A stretch of DNA of 64,000 nucleotides from Ridgeia piscesae (Eukaryota > Annelida > Polychaeta > Sabellida > Siboglinidae). The stretch covers positions 763,501 through 827,500 of the forward strand of contig JAODUO010000033.1 of NCBI GenBank assembly GCA_025642075.2, written 5' to 3'. The position numbers and the translations under genes are program-made. The notes under the pieces are model-generated. The model was not told the DNA's origin. It saw only the letters and a program-made list of their open reading frames with translations, and did no database searches. The number at the start of each line of letters is the position of its first letter. Positions within the stretch are counted from its first letter, which is position 1. Below, piece after piece: positions 11,501-25,261 of this stretch.

Positions 11501-14500
11501 GGAATAGAGAGTTCACTGTGGACTGTATCCACTGGTTGATCCAGGGAGATGGAATAGAGAGTTCACTAGGGACTGTATCTACTGGTTGATCCAGGGAGAT
11601 GGAATAGAGAATTCACTAGGGACCGTATCCACAGGTTGATCCAGGGAGATGGAATAGAGAGTTCACTAGGGACCGTATCCACTGGTTGATCCAGGGAGAT
11701 GGAATAGGGAGTTCACTACAGACTGTATCTACTGGTTGATCCAGGGAGATGGAATAGGGAGTTCACTAGGGACCGTATCCCCTGGTTGATCCAGGGAGAT
11801 GGAATAGGGAGTTCACTACGGACCGTATCCCCTGGTTGATCCAGGGAGATGGAATAGGGAGTTCACTACGGACCGTATCCACTGGTTGATCCAGGGAGAT
11901 GGAATAGGAAGTTCACTACGGACCGTATCCACTGGTTGATCCAGGGAGATGGAATAGGAAGTTCACTAGGGACCGTATCCACTGGTTGCTCCAGGGAGAT
12001 GGAATAGGGAGTTCACTAGGGACCGTATCCACTGGTTGATCCAGGGAGATGGAATAGGGAGTTCACTAGGGACCGTATCCACTGGTTGATCCAGGGAGAT
12101 GGAATAGGGAGTTCACTAGGGACCGTATCCACTGGTTGATCCAGGGAGATGGAATAGGGAGTTCACTAGGGACCGTATCCACTGGTTGATCCAGGGAGAT
12201 GGAATAGGGAGTTCACTAGGGACCGTATCCACTGGTTGATCCAGGGAGATGGAATAGGGAGTTCACTAGGGACCGTATCCACTGGTTGATCCAGGGAGAT
12301 GGAATAGGGAGTTCACTAGGGACCGTATCCACTGGTTGATCCAGGGAGATGGAATAGGGAGTTCACTAGGGACCGTATCCACTGGTTGATCCAGGGAGAT
12401 GGAATAGGGAGTTCACTAGGGACCGTATCCCCTGGTTGATCCAGGGAGATGGAATAGGGAGTTCACTAGGGACTGTATCCCCTGGTTGATCCAGGGAGAT
12501 GGAATAGGGAATTCACTAGGGACTGTATCCCCTGGTTGATCCAGGGAGATGGAATAGAGAGTTCACTAGGGACTGTATCCACTGGTTGATCCAGGGAGAT
12601 GGAATAGAGTTCACTAGGGACTGTATCCACTGGTTGATCCAGTGAGATGGAATAGAGAGTTCACTAGGGACTGTATCTACTGGTTGATCCAGGGAGATGG
12701 AATAGAGAGTTCACTAGGGACTGTATCCACTGGTTGATCCAGGGAGATGGAATAAGGAGTTCACTAGGGACTGTATTCCCTGGTTGATCCAGGGAGATGG
12801 AATAGGGAGTTCACTAGGGACTGAATCAATAGGGAGATTCAAATCAGAGCCACTTGTTTGAATGGGATAGGGATGATGTTCTACAATATGGATTTGCAAG
12901 AAGAAACATTACCTAAACCGTGTCACGTTGCACTTCTTCAAATATTTGTCAAGTTGTCCTGCTGACAGTGTCTGTTTTGTCTGCAGAAAGAATCACATAA
13001 ATATGTCAACTACATCTGGAATGACACACATGTGTCATGTCACAATACAATACTTATTGGGATACAGACTGCGATGATGATGTCTGTGCTCCCACAGACA
13101 AGGCAATAACACTGCAGATGTCATGTCATCTCTCATAACTATGAGGTTAACATCACGTCATTTCTCATAAGTATGAGGTTAACATCACGTCATTTCTCAT
13201 AACTATGAGGTTAACATCACGTCATTTCTCATAACTATGAGGTTGACGTCACGTCATCTCTCATAACTACGAGGTTCACATCACGTCATCTCTCAACTAT
13301 GAGGTTGATGTCACGTCATCTCTCATAACTATGAGGTTGACGTCATGTCATCTCTCAACTATGAGGTTGACGTCATGTCATCTCTCATAACTACGAGGTT
13401 TACGTCACATCATCTCTCAACTATGAGGTTGACGTCACATCATCTCTCATAACTATGAGGTTGACGTGACATCATCTCTCAACTATAAGGTTGACGTCAT
13501 GTCATCTATCATAACTATGAGGTTGACGTCACATCATCTCTCAACTGTGAGGTTGACGTCACGTCATCTCTCAACTATGAGGTTGACGACATGTCATCTC
13601 TCATACCTACGAGGTTGACGTCATGTCATCTCTCAACTATGAGGTTGATGTCACATCATCTCTCATAACTACGAGGTTGACGTCACGTCATCACTCAACT
13701 ATGAGGTTGACGTCATGTCATCTCTCATAACTATGAGGTTGACGTCACGTCATCTCTCATAACTATGAGGTTGACGTCACGGCATCTCTCATAACTATGA
13801 AGTTGACGTCATGTCATCTCTCATAACTACGAGGTTGATGTCATGTCATCTCTCAACTATGAGGTTGACGTCATGTCATCTCTCATAACTACGAGGTTAA
13901 CGTCATGCCACCTCTCATAACTATGAGGTTGACGTCAAGTCATCTCTCATAACTATGAGGTTGACGTCACGTCATCTCTCATAACTGCAAGGTTGACGTC
14001 ATGTCATCTCTCATAACTACGTGCAGTGAAAACAGAATAATATGTACAGATTTTACATTGATCTTAGTTATATAATACACAGGTTACAACTCAATGTTAT
14101 CGGTACACAGACTATTGTAGTTTCTGTTGGACTCTTACTGCTTCACAAAGATGGAACAAATATAGTTTTGCCTAAACCTATCATGTATCGTTTCATGCAC
14201 CCAATCTCACAGCAAAAATATTCTGCCTTTGACACTTTTAATTGGTGGCATGTTTAGCAGACTGAAGATTTCGGCAAACTCCATTGTCACCTCCATGTCC
14301 AATAATTAATTCCATGTTGCAAAACATTCGATATGTCTAATTAACACTGTCATTCGAACATTCAACACCCATGGAAAATACGACCACCAGACTGTGTAAG
14401 TTGTAGGACAATTTTGAACTCCAACACATTTTTTCAGCGGCATTTTGACAGTTTTGTAATCAGCTTTTCATTTAGCGTCCATTGTGAAACACAGGGTTAT

Positions 14501-17500
14501 TTAGCTGCCTGTGTGATTGCAGGATGTAAAGGTTTTAGGAATTCTTTAACATATAAACAGTCCACAAGGTGGCAGCACTCTCCTCAAATTAAATGCTGCT
14601 GTATTTAGAAGGGCATTATTCCATAGCAAGACAAATTAGCGTGCCATTAATTCAGTAATAAATACGGATGATACACGGGTACGTCCACTAGTACTGAGAA
14701 CAGACACCAACTTTGTCACAGAAGTCTTTCTTCATTTCTCTGTATTCCTTTGAGCTTGGGTTCCCATAAGTTGCCGGGTCATAATCCACTCCATCTAGTG
14801 TCACTGTTGCAATGAAAGTCTCTGGAAATGAACAGATCAAATAAAGAATGTAATAATAATAAACAAAGCCTGTGAAGTGTCTGTTTGGAGCAAACTAAAC
14901 CAACACCTTTGTGTCAGCTTTGTTTTCTCTTGGATGGCCTTTACTGAACATAATAACACTAGAAACCAGAAGATTGAGAGGAGATCAGATTGAGGTGTTT
15001 AAAATATTGAATGGATACGAAAATATTGACAGAAATATTTTTTTCACAATCAAGGAAGAGAGAAGGACTAGAGGACATGGAGTTATATTAGCAAAGAAGC
15101 AGTGTAGACTAGATATTAGAAAAATTTCATTTTCACAAAGAACAGTAAACGAATGGAACAGATTATCAGCTGATTGTGTAGGTGCTAGTAGTGTTAATAT
15201 ATTTAAAAATAAAATCGACATATACCTAAGACGGGCGGGGTATACTTAGATAGATAGGTTGGACTCTCGATAAGCCAAATGGCTTCCTAGTCCACCTGCC
15301 ATCTAGAGTTGAATCTCTAGGTGGCAATCTTGTTAAATCTAAATCTTGTTAAATCTTGTTAAATCTTGTTAAATAATAAAATTCTTATAGTGACCAATTA
15401 ACTAAAAAGTTTTTACAAACATAATATTATGCATATACACATAAGATGACATACTAAGAAATACACACGTAAAAGACCTTGTAATGTTAATTTACTAATT
15501 AAAATGACTTATTTAGAAAATGGTATTTCATCAAAAAAGGTAATTTGGCAGGTAGTATAGTATTTCAGTACATGTATTACGGAGTACAAATATGAACAAT
15601 ACATCAACAGTAAGTCAAAGGACATGCATCGTACCCTTGATATGGAATGTATTTGTGTCAGAGCGACATTCCCTTGTCTGTTGCATCCTGTTGTTAATCT
15701 GATAACTAGTTCAACTGTTGGTGTCAGCGTTACTTGTCCAGCCAGTTATTAAGTAGATCTCAACTGTATTACGGTGAAAACTAAAAAATGTAATGTTACT
15801 TTTTACCTTTAGACTCATGTTTTAGATCAACAATGACTAAATAAATAATAAATAAAATGGCAGCAAATACATTTGATTATAATACATTTTTCTGCTGCTT
15901 TAGAACTAACACAAGTTTTGTGTAATGCTAGTGCTACAAAGTATAACACGGGGGTGAAACAGTCTAAAAAGATTCTACAAATAATGTGATATATTTGATA
16001 CAGATGGCTAGTGAGTCTGACCTGTTCTTTCAGATTCTGGAGGTGATGAAGGCCGAGCTGAAACACAAAGACGGGTTTTACAAAATGGTTTTCTACTGGA
16101 TCTCCAGGTAATAGGTGCACAATGTCTGATTCAGTAATAGCATGTTATGTGTTGTGTAAAGACACCTGCAGCTATGCAATTAACCAATACTAATTAGACA
16201 AATATTATGATTTTAAAAAGAAAATATTGCACAACCCATTCATGTCACTTTGAGAAGTTTTTGACACAACTCAACAGGAATAAAATAAGCTAATAAATAC
16301 TGATTCCTTGTGAGTACTTTACACACAACATTTTCACAACCGAGTTAGTTTAGATTTGAAATGAACTGAGCAAATGAACTGAATTAAGAAGGTACTCTAA
16401 GACTAAATGATTTCATAATTGAGTTGACACACCAGGTGGCAACTGGCTACAACTTTATCTCATTGTGTTTATTCTTACCAACGAGGTAAATGATGACCCC
16501 AAGTAGGACAGCAATGAAGACAAGAGCGACGAGTCCACCCACGAACAGAATGCGTCGGTTGGAGCAGGTGTTGCCGTCAGACTGCTGTTTAGACATGCTT
16601 CTGTAGAGCACTGGTTTGGACGGCAGACTCATAGTGAACTTCTCCTTCAACGGTCGACTCGGCTAAAACACATCATACCCAGTGGAATCATGCCGACAGC
16701 AGGATCATACTTAACATTGATAGTGATTTTTTCATGGGAATAAGTAACATTTTAAGTCCGTGGCACAGTAGTCAAATTTTTTAATTTTTGCCCTTGCAGA
16801 AGGACATTGTTGACTGTAGCGGGCCAAATACGACTTAATATACACAGCCCATTTACTTCCGATCCCACACCATGAACCTTATACTCCCAGTGATCCCTGC
16901 CTGGTACAGATATTCCCTGCCATTGCTCATGGCCCAGTATTTTACTGTTCACCCCATTCCATTAGGGCAGTGTTGTCATTTCTTTGGTTTTCTATGTAAT
17001 ATTCTTTATTCTCGAATAAGTAACAGACGTAATGTCTGACAACTTCCATTTAATAAGTCCATTATGAACTGTAACTGGCAGTCTGTCTGCACACATACAC
17101 AAAATATTAAAATTGTCACCAAAACGTGCTATTTATAAAGAGTTGTTAATGACTTGCATTCGCAGGTGTTTATGAAGTTGGACATTTCCTACACCCCCGA
17201 GTGCAAATAGGGGCGTGATACGACTGAGTGAGTGCACTTCCTGTTAATACTAGTCATGTGACAGAACCAAGAACCTGCTTCATCCTGGCCACAATCTGAC
17301 CTCTCACCCCAAATCGTAGCATGCACAATAGGCACTAATGAATGCAAAACAAAATCAAATGTCAGTCCTGAGGCTGTGTAACACTATACCTGACTGAAGT
17401 CATCGACATAGTCATTGGCCGGACGGACATTGTTTGAAGATTCCTGGAATAGGAAAATATGTTATTTAGTAATTGTAAAACATTTACCGTTCATATAATT

Positions 17501-19018
17501 GTGGACACAATTAAGTTGTTTTGTCTTTCTGTGACACGATATATTTTGTATATCATATAGAATGTGTCTTGCATGTGATGCTGTGGTAATAATGCTGGTG
17601 GCGATATCAATTCATGTGAAGTAACTTACTTAAATATTGACATTAAGGATCACCTACAATTATTCCATATAATTGGTTTTGCAACGCATACAAGAAAAGA
17701 ACATGGCAATAGAACGATTTTCCATAAATTTAATTTGAGTGCGTATAAAAATGGACTATGGCCATTTTACACTAAAGATCTGTATTGGACATAGGTATCA
17801 TGTGACAGGTCTGCCTTGGACATAGGTATCATGTGACAGGTCTGCCTTGGACATAGGTATCATGTGACAGGTCTGCCTTGGACATAGGTATCATGTGACA
17901 GGTCTGCCTTGGACATAGGTATCATGTGACATGGGTGCGGGCCTTTGGACATAGGTATCATGTGACAGGTCTGCCTTGGACATAGGTATCATGTGACAGG
18001 TGTGCCTTGGACATAGGTATCATGTGACTGGTCTGCCTTGGACATAGGTATCATGTGACAGGTCTGCCTTGGACATAGGTATCATGTGACAGGTCTGCCT
18101 TGGACATAGGTATCATGTGACAGGTCTGCCTTGGACATAGGTATCATGTGACAGGTCTGCCTTGGACATAGGTATCATGTGACAGGTGTGCCTTGTACTG
18201 TACCTTGACCGGTGCTGTTGATAGATCAATTTCAGCATAGTCATCTTCCTCTTTCTTCTGAAAGTTGGATAATTAAACATTATGTATACAAAACACACCA
18301 GGGTTCGACAGCAACGCTTATCCGCAACTTTGTACAAGTAAATTGCACATTTATCCAATGGGACACCTTGATTATTACGATAATTTAAATACAAATTTAA
18401 CGGAAACTACCCGGCAATTTGATCTTGTACACATGTCTCCACTCGGCCACCGGTGCTTTCACTGCACCACTGGACTGACACCAAGATGGTCACCAGATGG
18501 CGGAAGTAGTACTTTTTATCCCACTTACACTAGATGGAGCAACAATGTCAGGTTAAAAAGTTACAAAGGAACTGACTTTGGAAATCAAAAAAGTTAAAAC
18601 GTAATTCATCCACAATGATTGTGATCGTAGTAAACGCACTTAGTACAATTAAGGATTAAGTGTACGTGGCTTAGTAATACACAATATGCGGCATTGAAAT
18701 TGGCATTTTATGTTAAGACAATCTTTTGTCTGACAAGTCAATTTCTGTTTGGACTAGTTAGTACAAATCAGTACTTGTCCTACGTACCTGACAAATATGT
18801 TCTCAGAGTTAAGGTCAGGCCTTGTAGACCCATATAAGTATGTCAGCAAGTAAAACATGTTGTATCAGTACGTTACAGGTGATGACACTTAATGACAGAG
18901 CTACATACCATTAAGTTGTTGTCATATGCACCTTCATTCACAAATTTTGTTTCTTCTATTTCCTGAAGAAAAAAACAATATGTGTAACTCATTATGTTCA
19001 GTATATGTAATTATTTGT

Positions 19019-19073
<55 letters not shown>

Positions 19074-22000
19074 AACATTCAAAGTGAGAAAACTGCTTTC
19101 AAAGTTTCAACACTTGTCATGTTTCATGAAATGTACCTTTAAAGTTACCATGGACATGCAGATCTTAATTACTGAAATTCGGAACATGACTAGATAACGG
19201 CATGCTGAATCCATTCTGTTAATACAAAAACAAGATCTTTGTTAGAAAAAAGTAGCGGTACAATTAATTGCTGAACATTTCTGTACCTTCATTGGCTTCA
19301 ACAGTAAGAGTTGCGACAGACGGTCAAATTTAACAAATTTAATACTAAAGAATAATGTACCTCAGGGTTCAATCTAGGATCTTGGCCAATGACCCATCTA
19401 GATTATAGAAAGGGGCCATTTTGGACAATGCAGCACTGAATGTACAAGGTTCAAATTGTGGACCATTTTTATTACCTGATGTATAGATGTATTATTTTAT
19501 TTAGCGATGAAGCCCGTGACATGAACCAAGTTTGCTTTACCTAATTTAATTATCTTAGAAATTTATAATATCATTACTATGTGTTCTTTATTTTTATGGT
19601 AAAATCAACAGTAGTTTCACTAGATTGGTAAAACAAGATTAACAAACAACTCACATAAATTACCTTCATTTCTCCAGGCAAGCATTTTAATGAATGCTCA
19701 GTGTTTTCATAAATGCTGGTCGATACATCAAAATTGTTATGCCATATGTTTATTTTGCAGCTGGAAGCATGATAAAAACCATTGCCTGTGATATCAGGCT
19801 GCTTCTTATAAGTTACCTACCTTTTTGTCTCTGTCACTGTCATTGCCAGCATCCTCTTTCTGAAACAAAAAACAAAATCCACTTCACACTCACTACGGCA
19901 AATTCTATATTTCACCCAGTTTAAACCTATAAAATAAAAACTTTCAGAATGATATCTGAACACTGGTGTTTATGAAGGACCACTTTGCTTATGTCAAATG
20001 AGGCACCATATCACTGGTGGTGATGCAAGTCTCATTTCATGGAAGAATGTCACACAATAAAATTAGTTATCATTCTTACTGACAGGTGTTTCTTTACATA
20101 AGTTAATCACTGACAGGTGTTTCTACGTAAGAGATGAGCTATTTACCATGTCAGCTTCACCATTCAGCAGATCCACGTAGTGACTGTCCACTTTCTGAAA
20201 ATCATAACATGACACACAGTGATGTTCATTTTTTAAACCAATTGATTTACTCCTTGAATAATTTTTGAAATGATACGTCAATCTTCAACAAAATATACGT
20301 GTCACTGGGTGTACATTGATCAAATCAAATCAAATCAAATCAAATCAAATCAAATCAAATCAAATCAAATCAAATCAAATCAAATCAAATCAAATCAAAT
20401 CAAATCAAATCAAATCAAATCAAATCAAATCAAATCAAATCAAATCAAATCAAATCAAATCAAATCAAATCAAATCACTTTATTGTCCTTAAAAATGATA
20501 TGCATTTTACAACTCATGATCACATCTAAAATATATGGGATGGTCACAACAAAATGCAAATGAATTTCCAGATGTATCCAGTACAAGAACAATTCAACCG
20601 GGCGACATCAATATGACTCATTTAACATTCAACATTCTAATGGCCACGGCACAAAACTCCTGCTATAGCGAGATGTTTTACATTTTATACAACGATATCT
20701 CCTTTGAGACGGAAGTACATGGAAGAACGTAGAGAGCGGGTGGGTGATCAGACTCAGTAGCGACAGCATGAGCTTTCTTCAAAATTGCATGGTCGATTAT
20801 TTCGGAGAGCTTTCGTGTAGGTAAACCAATGATCTTGGCAGAAACATGTGAGATTTTCAGAAACCTGTTACGGTTTTTCACAGAAAGAGCAGTTGCCCCA
20901 TCAGCATTACTTGGGGGGGTCAGGTTGTTACCCCATCAGCATTACCCGAGGGTCAGGTTGTTGCCCCATCAGCATTACCTGGGGATCAGGTTGTTGCCCC
21001 ATCAGCATTACCTGGGGATCAGGTTGTTGCCCCATCAGCATTACCTGGGGTCAGGTTGTTGCCCCATCAGCATTACCTGGGGGTCAGGTTGTTGCCCCAT
21101 CAGCATTACCTGGGGATCAGGTTGTTGCCCCATCAGCATTACCCGAGGGTCAGGTTGTTGCCCCATCAGCATTACCCGGGGTCAGGTTGTTGCCCCATCA
21201 GCATTACCTGGGGTCAGGTTGTTGCCCCATCAGCATTACCTGGGGTCAGGTTGTTGCCCCATCAGCATTACCTGGGGGTCAGGTTGTTGCCCCATCAGCA
21301 TTACCTGGGGTCAGATTGTTATCCCATCAGTATTACCTGGGGATCAGGTTGTTGCCCCATCAGCATTACCCGAGGGTCAGGTTGTTGCCCCATCAGCATT
21401 ACCCGAGGGTCAGGTTGTTGCCCCATCAGCATTACCTGGGGATCAGGTTGTTGCCCCATCAGCATTACCTGGGGTCAGGTTGTTGCCCCATCAGCATTAC
21501 CTGGGGGTCAGGTTGTTGCCCCATCAGCATTACCTGGGGATCAGGTTGTTGCCCCATCAGCATTACCTGGGGTCAGGTTGTTGCCCCATCAGCATTACCT
21601 GGGGGTCAGGTTGTTGCCCCATCAGCATTACCTGGGGGGTCAGGTTGTTACCCCATCAGCATTACCTGGGGGTCAGATTGTTACCCCATCAGCATTACCT
21701 GGGGGTCAGGTTGTTACCCCATCAGCATTACCTGGGGGTCAGGTTGTTGCCCCATCAGCATTACCTGGGGGTCAGGTTGTTGCCCCATCAGCATTACCTG
21801 GGGGTCAGGTTGTTGCCCCATCAGCATTACCTGGGGGGTCAGGTTGTTACCCCATCAGCATTACATGGGGTCAGGTTGTTACCCCATCAGCATTACCTGG
21901 GGGGTCAGGTTGTTGCCCCATCAATATTACCTGGGGGTCAGGTTGTTACCCCATCAGCATTACATGGGGTCAGGTTGTTGCCCCATCAGCATTACCTGGG

Positions 22001-25000
22001 GTCAGGTTGTTACCCCATCAGCATTACCTGGGGGTCAGGGTCAGGTTGTTGCCCCATCAGCATTACCTGGGGTCAGGTTGTTGCCCCATCAGCATTACCT
22101 GGGGGTCAGGTTGTTGCCCCATCAGCATTACCTGGGGGGTCAGGTTGTTGCCCCATCAGCATTACCTGGGGGTCAGGTTGTTCCCCATCAGCATTACATG
22201 GGGTCAGGTTGTTGCCCCATCAGCATTACCTGGGGTCAGGTTGTTGCCCCATCAGCATTACCTGGGGGTCAGGGTCAGGTTGTTGCCCCATCAGCATTAC
22301 CTGGGGTCAGGTTGTTGCCCCATCAGCATTACCTGGGGGTCAGGGTCAGGTTGTTGCCCCATCAGCATTACATGGGGTCAGGTTGTTGCCCCATCAGCAT
22401 TACCTGGGGTCAGGTTGTTACCCCATCAGCATTACCTGGGGTCAGGTTGTTGCCCCATCAGCATTACCTGGGGATCAGGTTGTTGCCTCATCAGCATTAC
22501 CTGGGGATCAGGTTGTTGCCCCATCAGCATTACATGGGGTCAGGTTGTTGCCCCATCAGCATTACCTGGGGGTCAGGTTGTTGCCCCATCAGCATTACCT
22601 GGGGGTCAGGTTGTTGCCCCATCAGCATTACCTGGGGATCAGGTTGTTGCCTCATCAGCATTACCTGGGGGGTCAGGTTGTTGCCCCATCAGCATTACAT
22701 GGGGTCAGGTTGTTGCCCCATCAGCATTACCTGGGGGTCAGGTTGTTGCCCCATCAGCATTACCTGGGGTCAGGTTGTTGCCTCATCAGCATTACCTGGG
22801 GGTCAGGTTGTTGCCCCATCAGCATTACCTGGGGTCAGGTTGTTACCCCATCAGCATTACCTGGGGTCAGGGTCAGCATTACCTGGGGTCAGGTTGTTGC
22901 CCCATCAGCATTACCTGGGGATCAGGTTGTTGCCTCATCAGCATTACCTGGGGGTCAGGTTGTTACCCCATCAGCATTACATGGGGTCAGGTTGTTGCCC
23001 CATCAGCATTACCTGGGGATCAGGTTGTTGCCCCATCAGCATTACCTGGGGGTCAGGTTGTTGCCCCATCAGCATTACCTGGGGATCAGGTTGTTGCCCC
23101 ATCAGCATTACCTGGGGTCAGGTTGTTGCCCCATCAGCATTACCTGGGGTCAGGTTGTTGCCCCATCAGCATTACCTGGGGTCAGGTTGTTACCCCATCA
23201 GCATTACCTGGGGGTCAGGTTGTTGCCCCATCAGCATTACCTGGGGTCAGGTTGTTGCCCCATCAGCATTACCTGGGGATCAGGTTGTTGCCCCATCAGC
23301 ATTACCTGGGGTCAGGTTGTTGCCCCATCAGCATTACCTGGGGATCAGGTTGTTGCCCCATCAGCATTACCTGGGGGTCAGGTTGTTGCCCCATCAGCAT
23401 TACCTGGGGGTCAGGTTGTTGCCCCATCAGCATTACCTGGGGATCAGGTTGTTGCCCCATCAGCATTACCTGGGGGTCAGGTTGTTGCCCCATCAGCATT
23501 ACCTGGGGTCAGGTTGTTGCCCCATCAGCATTACCTGGGGGTCAGGTTGTTGCCCCATCAGCATTACCTGGGGGTCAGGTTGTTGCCCCATCAGCATTAC
23601 CTGGGGTCAGTTGTTTCCCATCAGATTACCTGGGGTCAGGTTGTTGCCCCATCAGCATTACCTGGAGGTCAGGTTGTTGCCCCATCAGCATTACCTGGGG
23701 TCAGGTTGTTGCCCCATCAGCATTACCTGGGGTCAGGTTGTTGCCCCATCAGCATTACCTGGGGTCAGGTTGTTGCCCCATCAGCATTACCTGGGGTCAG
23801 GTTGTTGCCCCATCAGCATTACCTGGGGGTCAGGTTGTTGCCCCATCAGCATTACCTGGGGAATCAGGTTGTTGCCCCATCAGCATTACCTGGGGTCAGG
23901 TTGTTGCCCCATCAGCATTACCTGGGGTCAGGTTGTTGCCCCATCAGCATTACCTGGGGGTCAGGTTGTTGCCCCATCAGCATTACCTGGGGTCAGGTTG
24001 TTGCCCCATCAGCATTACTGGGGTCAGGTTGTTGCCCCATCAGCATTACATGGGGTCAGGTTGTTGCCCCATCAGCATTACCTGGGGTCAGGTTGTTGCC
24101 CCATCAGCATTACCTGGGGAATCAGGTTGTTGCCCCATCAGCATTACCTGGGGAATCAGGTTGTTGCACCCATCAGCATTACCTGGGGTCAGGTTGTTGC
24201 CCCATCAGCATTACCTGGGGGGTCAGGTTGTTGCCTCATCAGCATTACCTGGGGTCAGGTTGTTGCCCCATCAGCATTACTTGGGGTCAGGTTGTTGCCC
24301 CATCAGCATTACATGGGGTCAGGTTGTTGCCCCATCAGCAGTACCTGGGGTCAGGTTGTTGCCCCATCAGCATTACCTGGGGGGTCAGGTTGTTGCCCCA
24401 TCAGCATTACCTGGGGTCAGGTTGTTGCCCCATCAGCATTACCTGGGGTCAGGTTGTTGCCCCATCAGCATTACCTGGGGGGTCAGGTTGTTGCCACATA
24501 TAGGTAGAGATGTGTAGTACTGGGTGAAATGTGCTACTGCAAATTGACAGTAATGCCAATTTTTGGTTGGAAAATTATGGAACCACACCTCATATTGATG
24601 GGGGTGGAATTAGGTCTGGCTAAAATATAACCACTGGTACATCCTTTCTTTAAGAACTCTATGTCTTAGTGAAAAGTCCCCAGATGTCTCGACCACATCA
24701 GTGCAGGTGAATAACACTTCTAAACTAACTTATCCATACCTCATCTGGCTCCATGCTGGTCTTGCTTGCAGCATCTTCCTGGGGCTGAAACAACATGCAG
24801 GTGTAGACTTGTCAGAAATCACTCATGTAGTGACCAGGTCTTTTTAGACAAATATTAACAAGTTCTAAGATACCTCAAATCATTAATACAGTCGTATTAT
24901 ATAAGATGAAGGAGTGTCACTGCACATAACGTGCTAATTAGTAAGATGACTGGATCTGCGTAAATACTAGAAAGACCTACTTGGGTCCTGTGCAAAGGAT

Positions 25001-25213
25001 TTATTTCAGAGAATCTGTCTCTAGCTTTAAAGAAATGTTTTGAACAACTCTGCACACACAAGAACGTACCATTTAGAAGATATGTGACCACAGTTTGGTG
25101 AGCATGGACTTGGCACTGGTCACTGCCAGTACACTCATATTTTTACAAATAACTTCACTTACAGACATTTCTGCACAAAACAAGAATATGGTGCCCCATT
25201 ATATCTGGTAGGC

Positions 25214-25261
<48 letters not shown>

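Noticed and set aside
8110..12832. CRISPR-like regular spacing
   Set aside because: Whole units repeat with no unique spacers, and the host is an animal.
16034..16106. Plus-strand exon with acceptor TTCTTTCAG and donor GTAATA
   Set aside because: It overlaps minus exon 12, which fits the gene model in phase. No other plus-strand exons were found.
19664..19715. Possible extra cytoplasmic exon reading SIYENTEHSLKCLPGEMK
   Set aside because: It looks like the other tyrosine cassettes and has a donor GTAATT, but the only near acceptor gives 52 nt, which breaks the phase-0 rule.
20829..24517. Plus-strand frames of 1153-1224 codons
   Set aside because: They follow from a stop-free 32-34-bp unit in all three frames. 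The real splice signals nearby are on the other strand.
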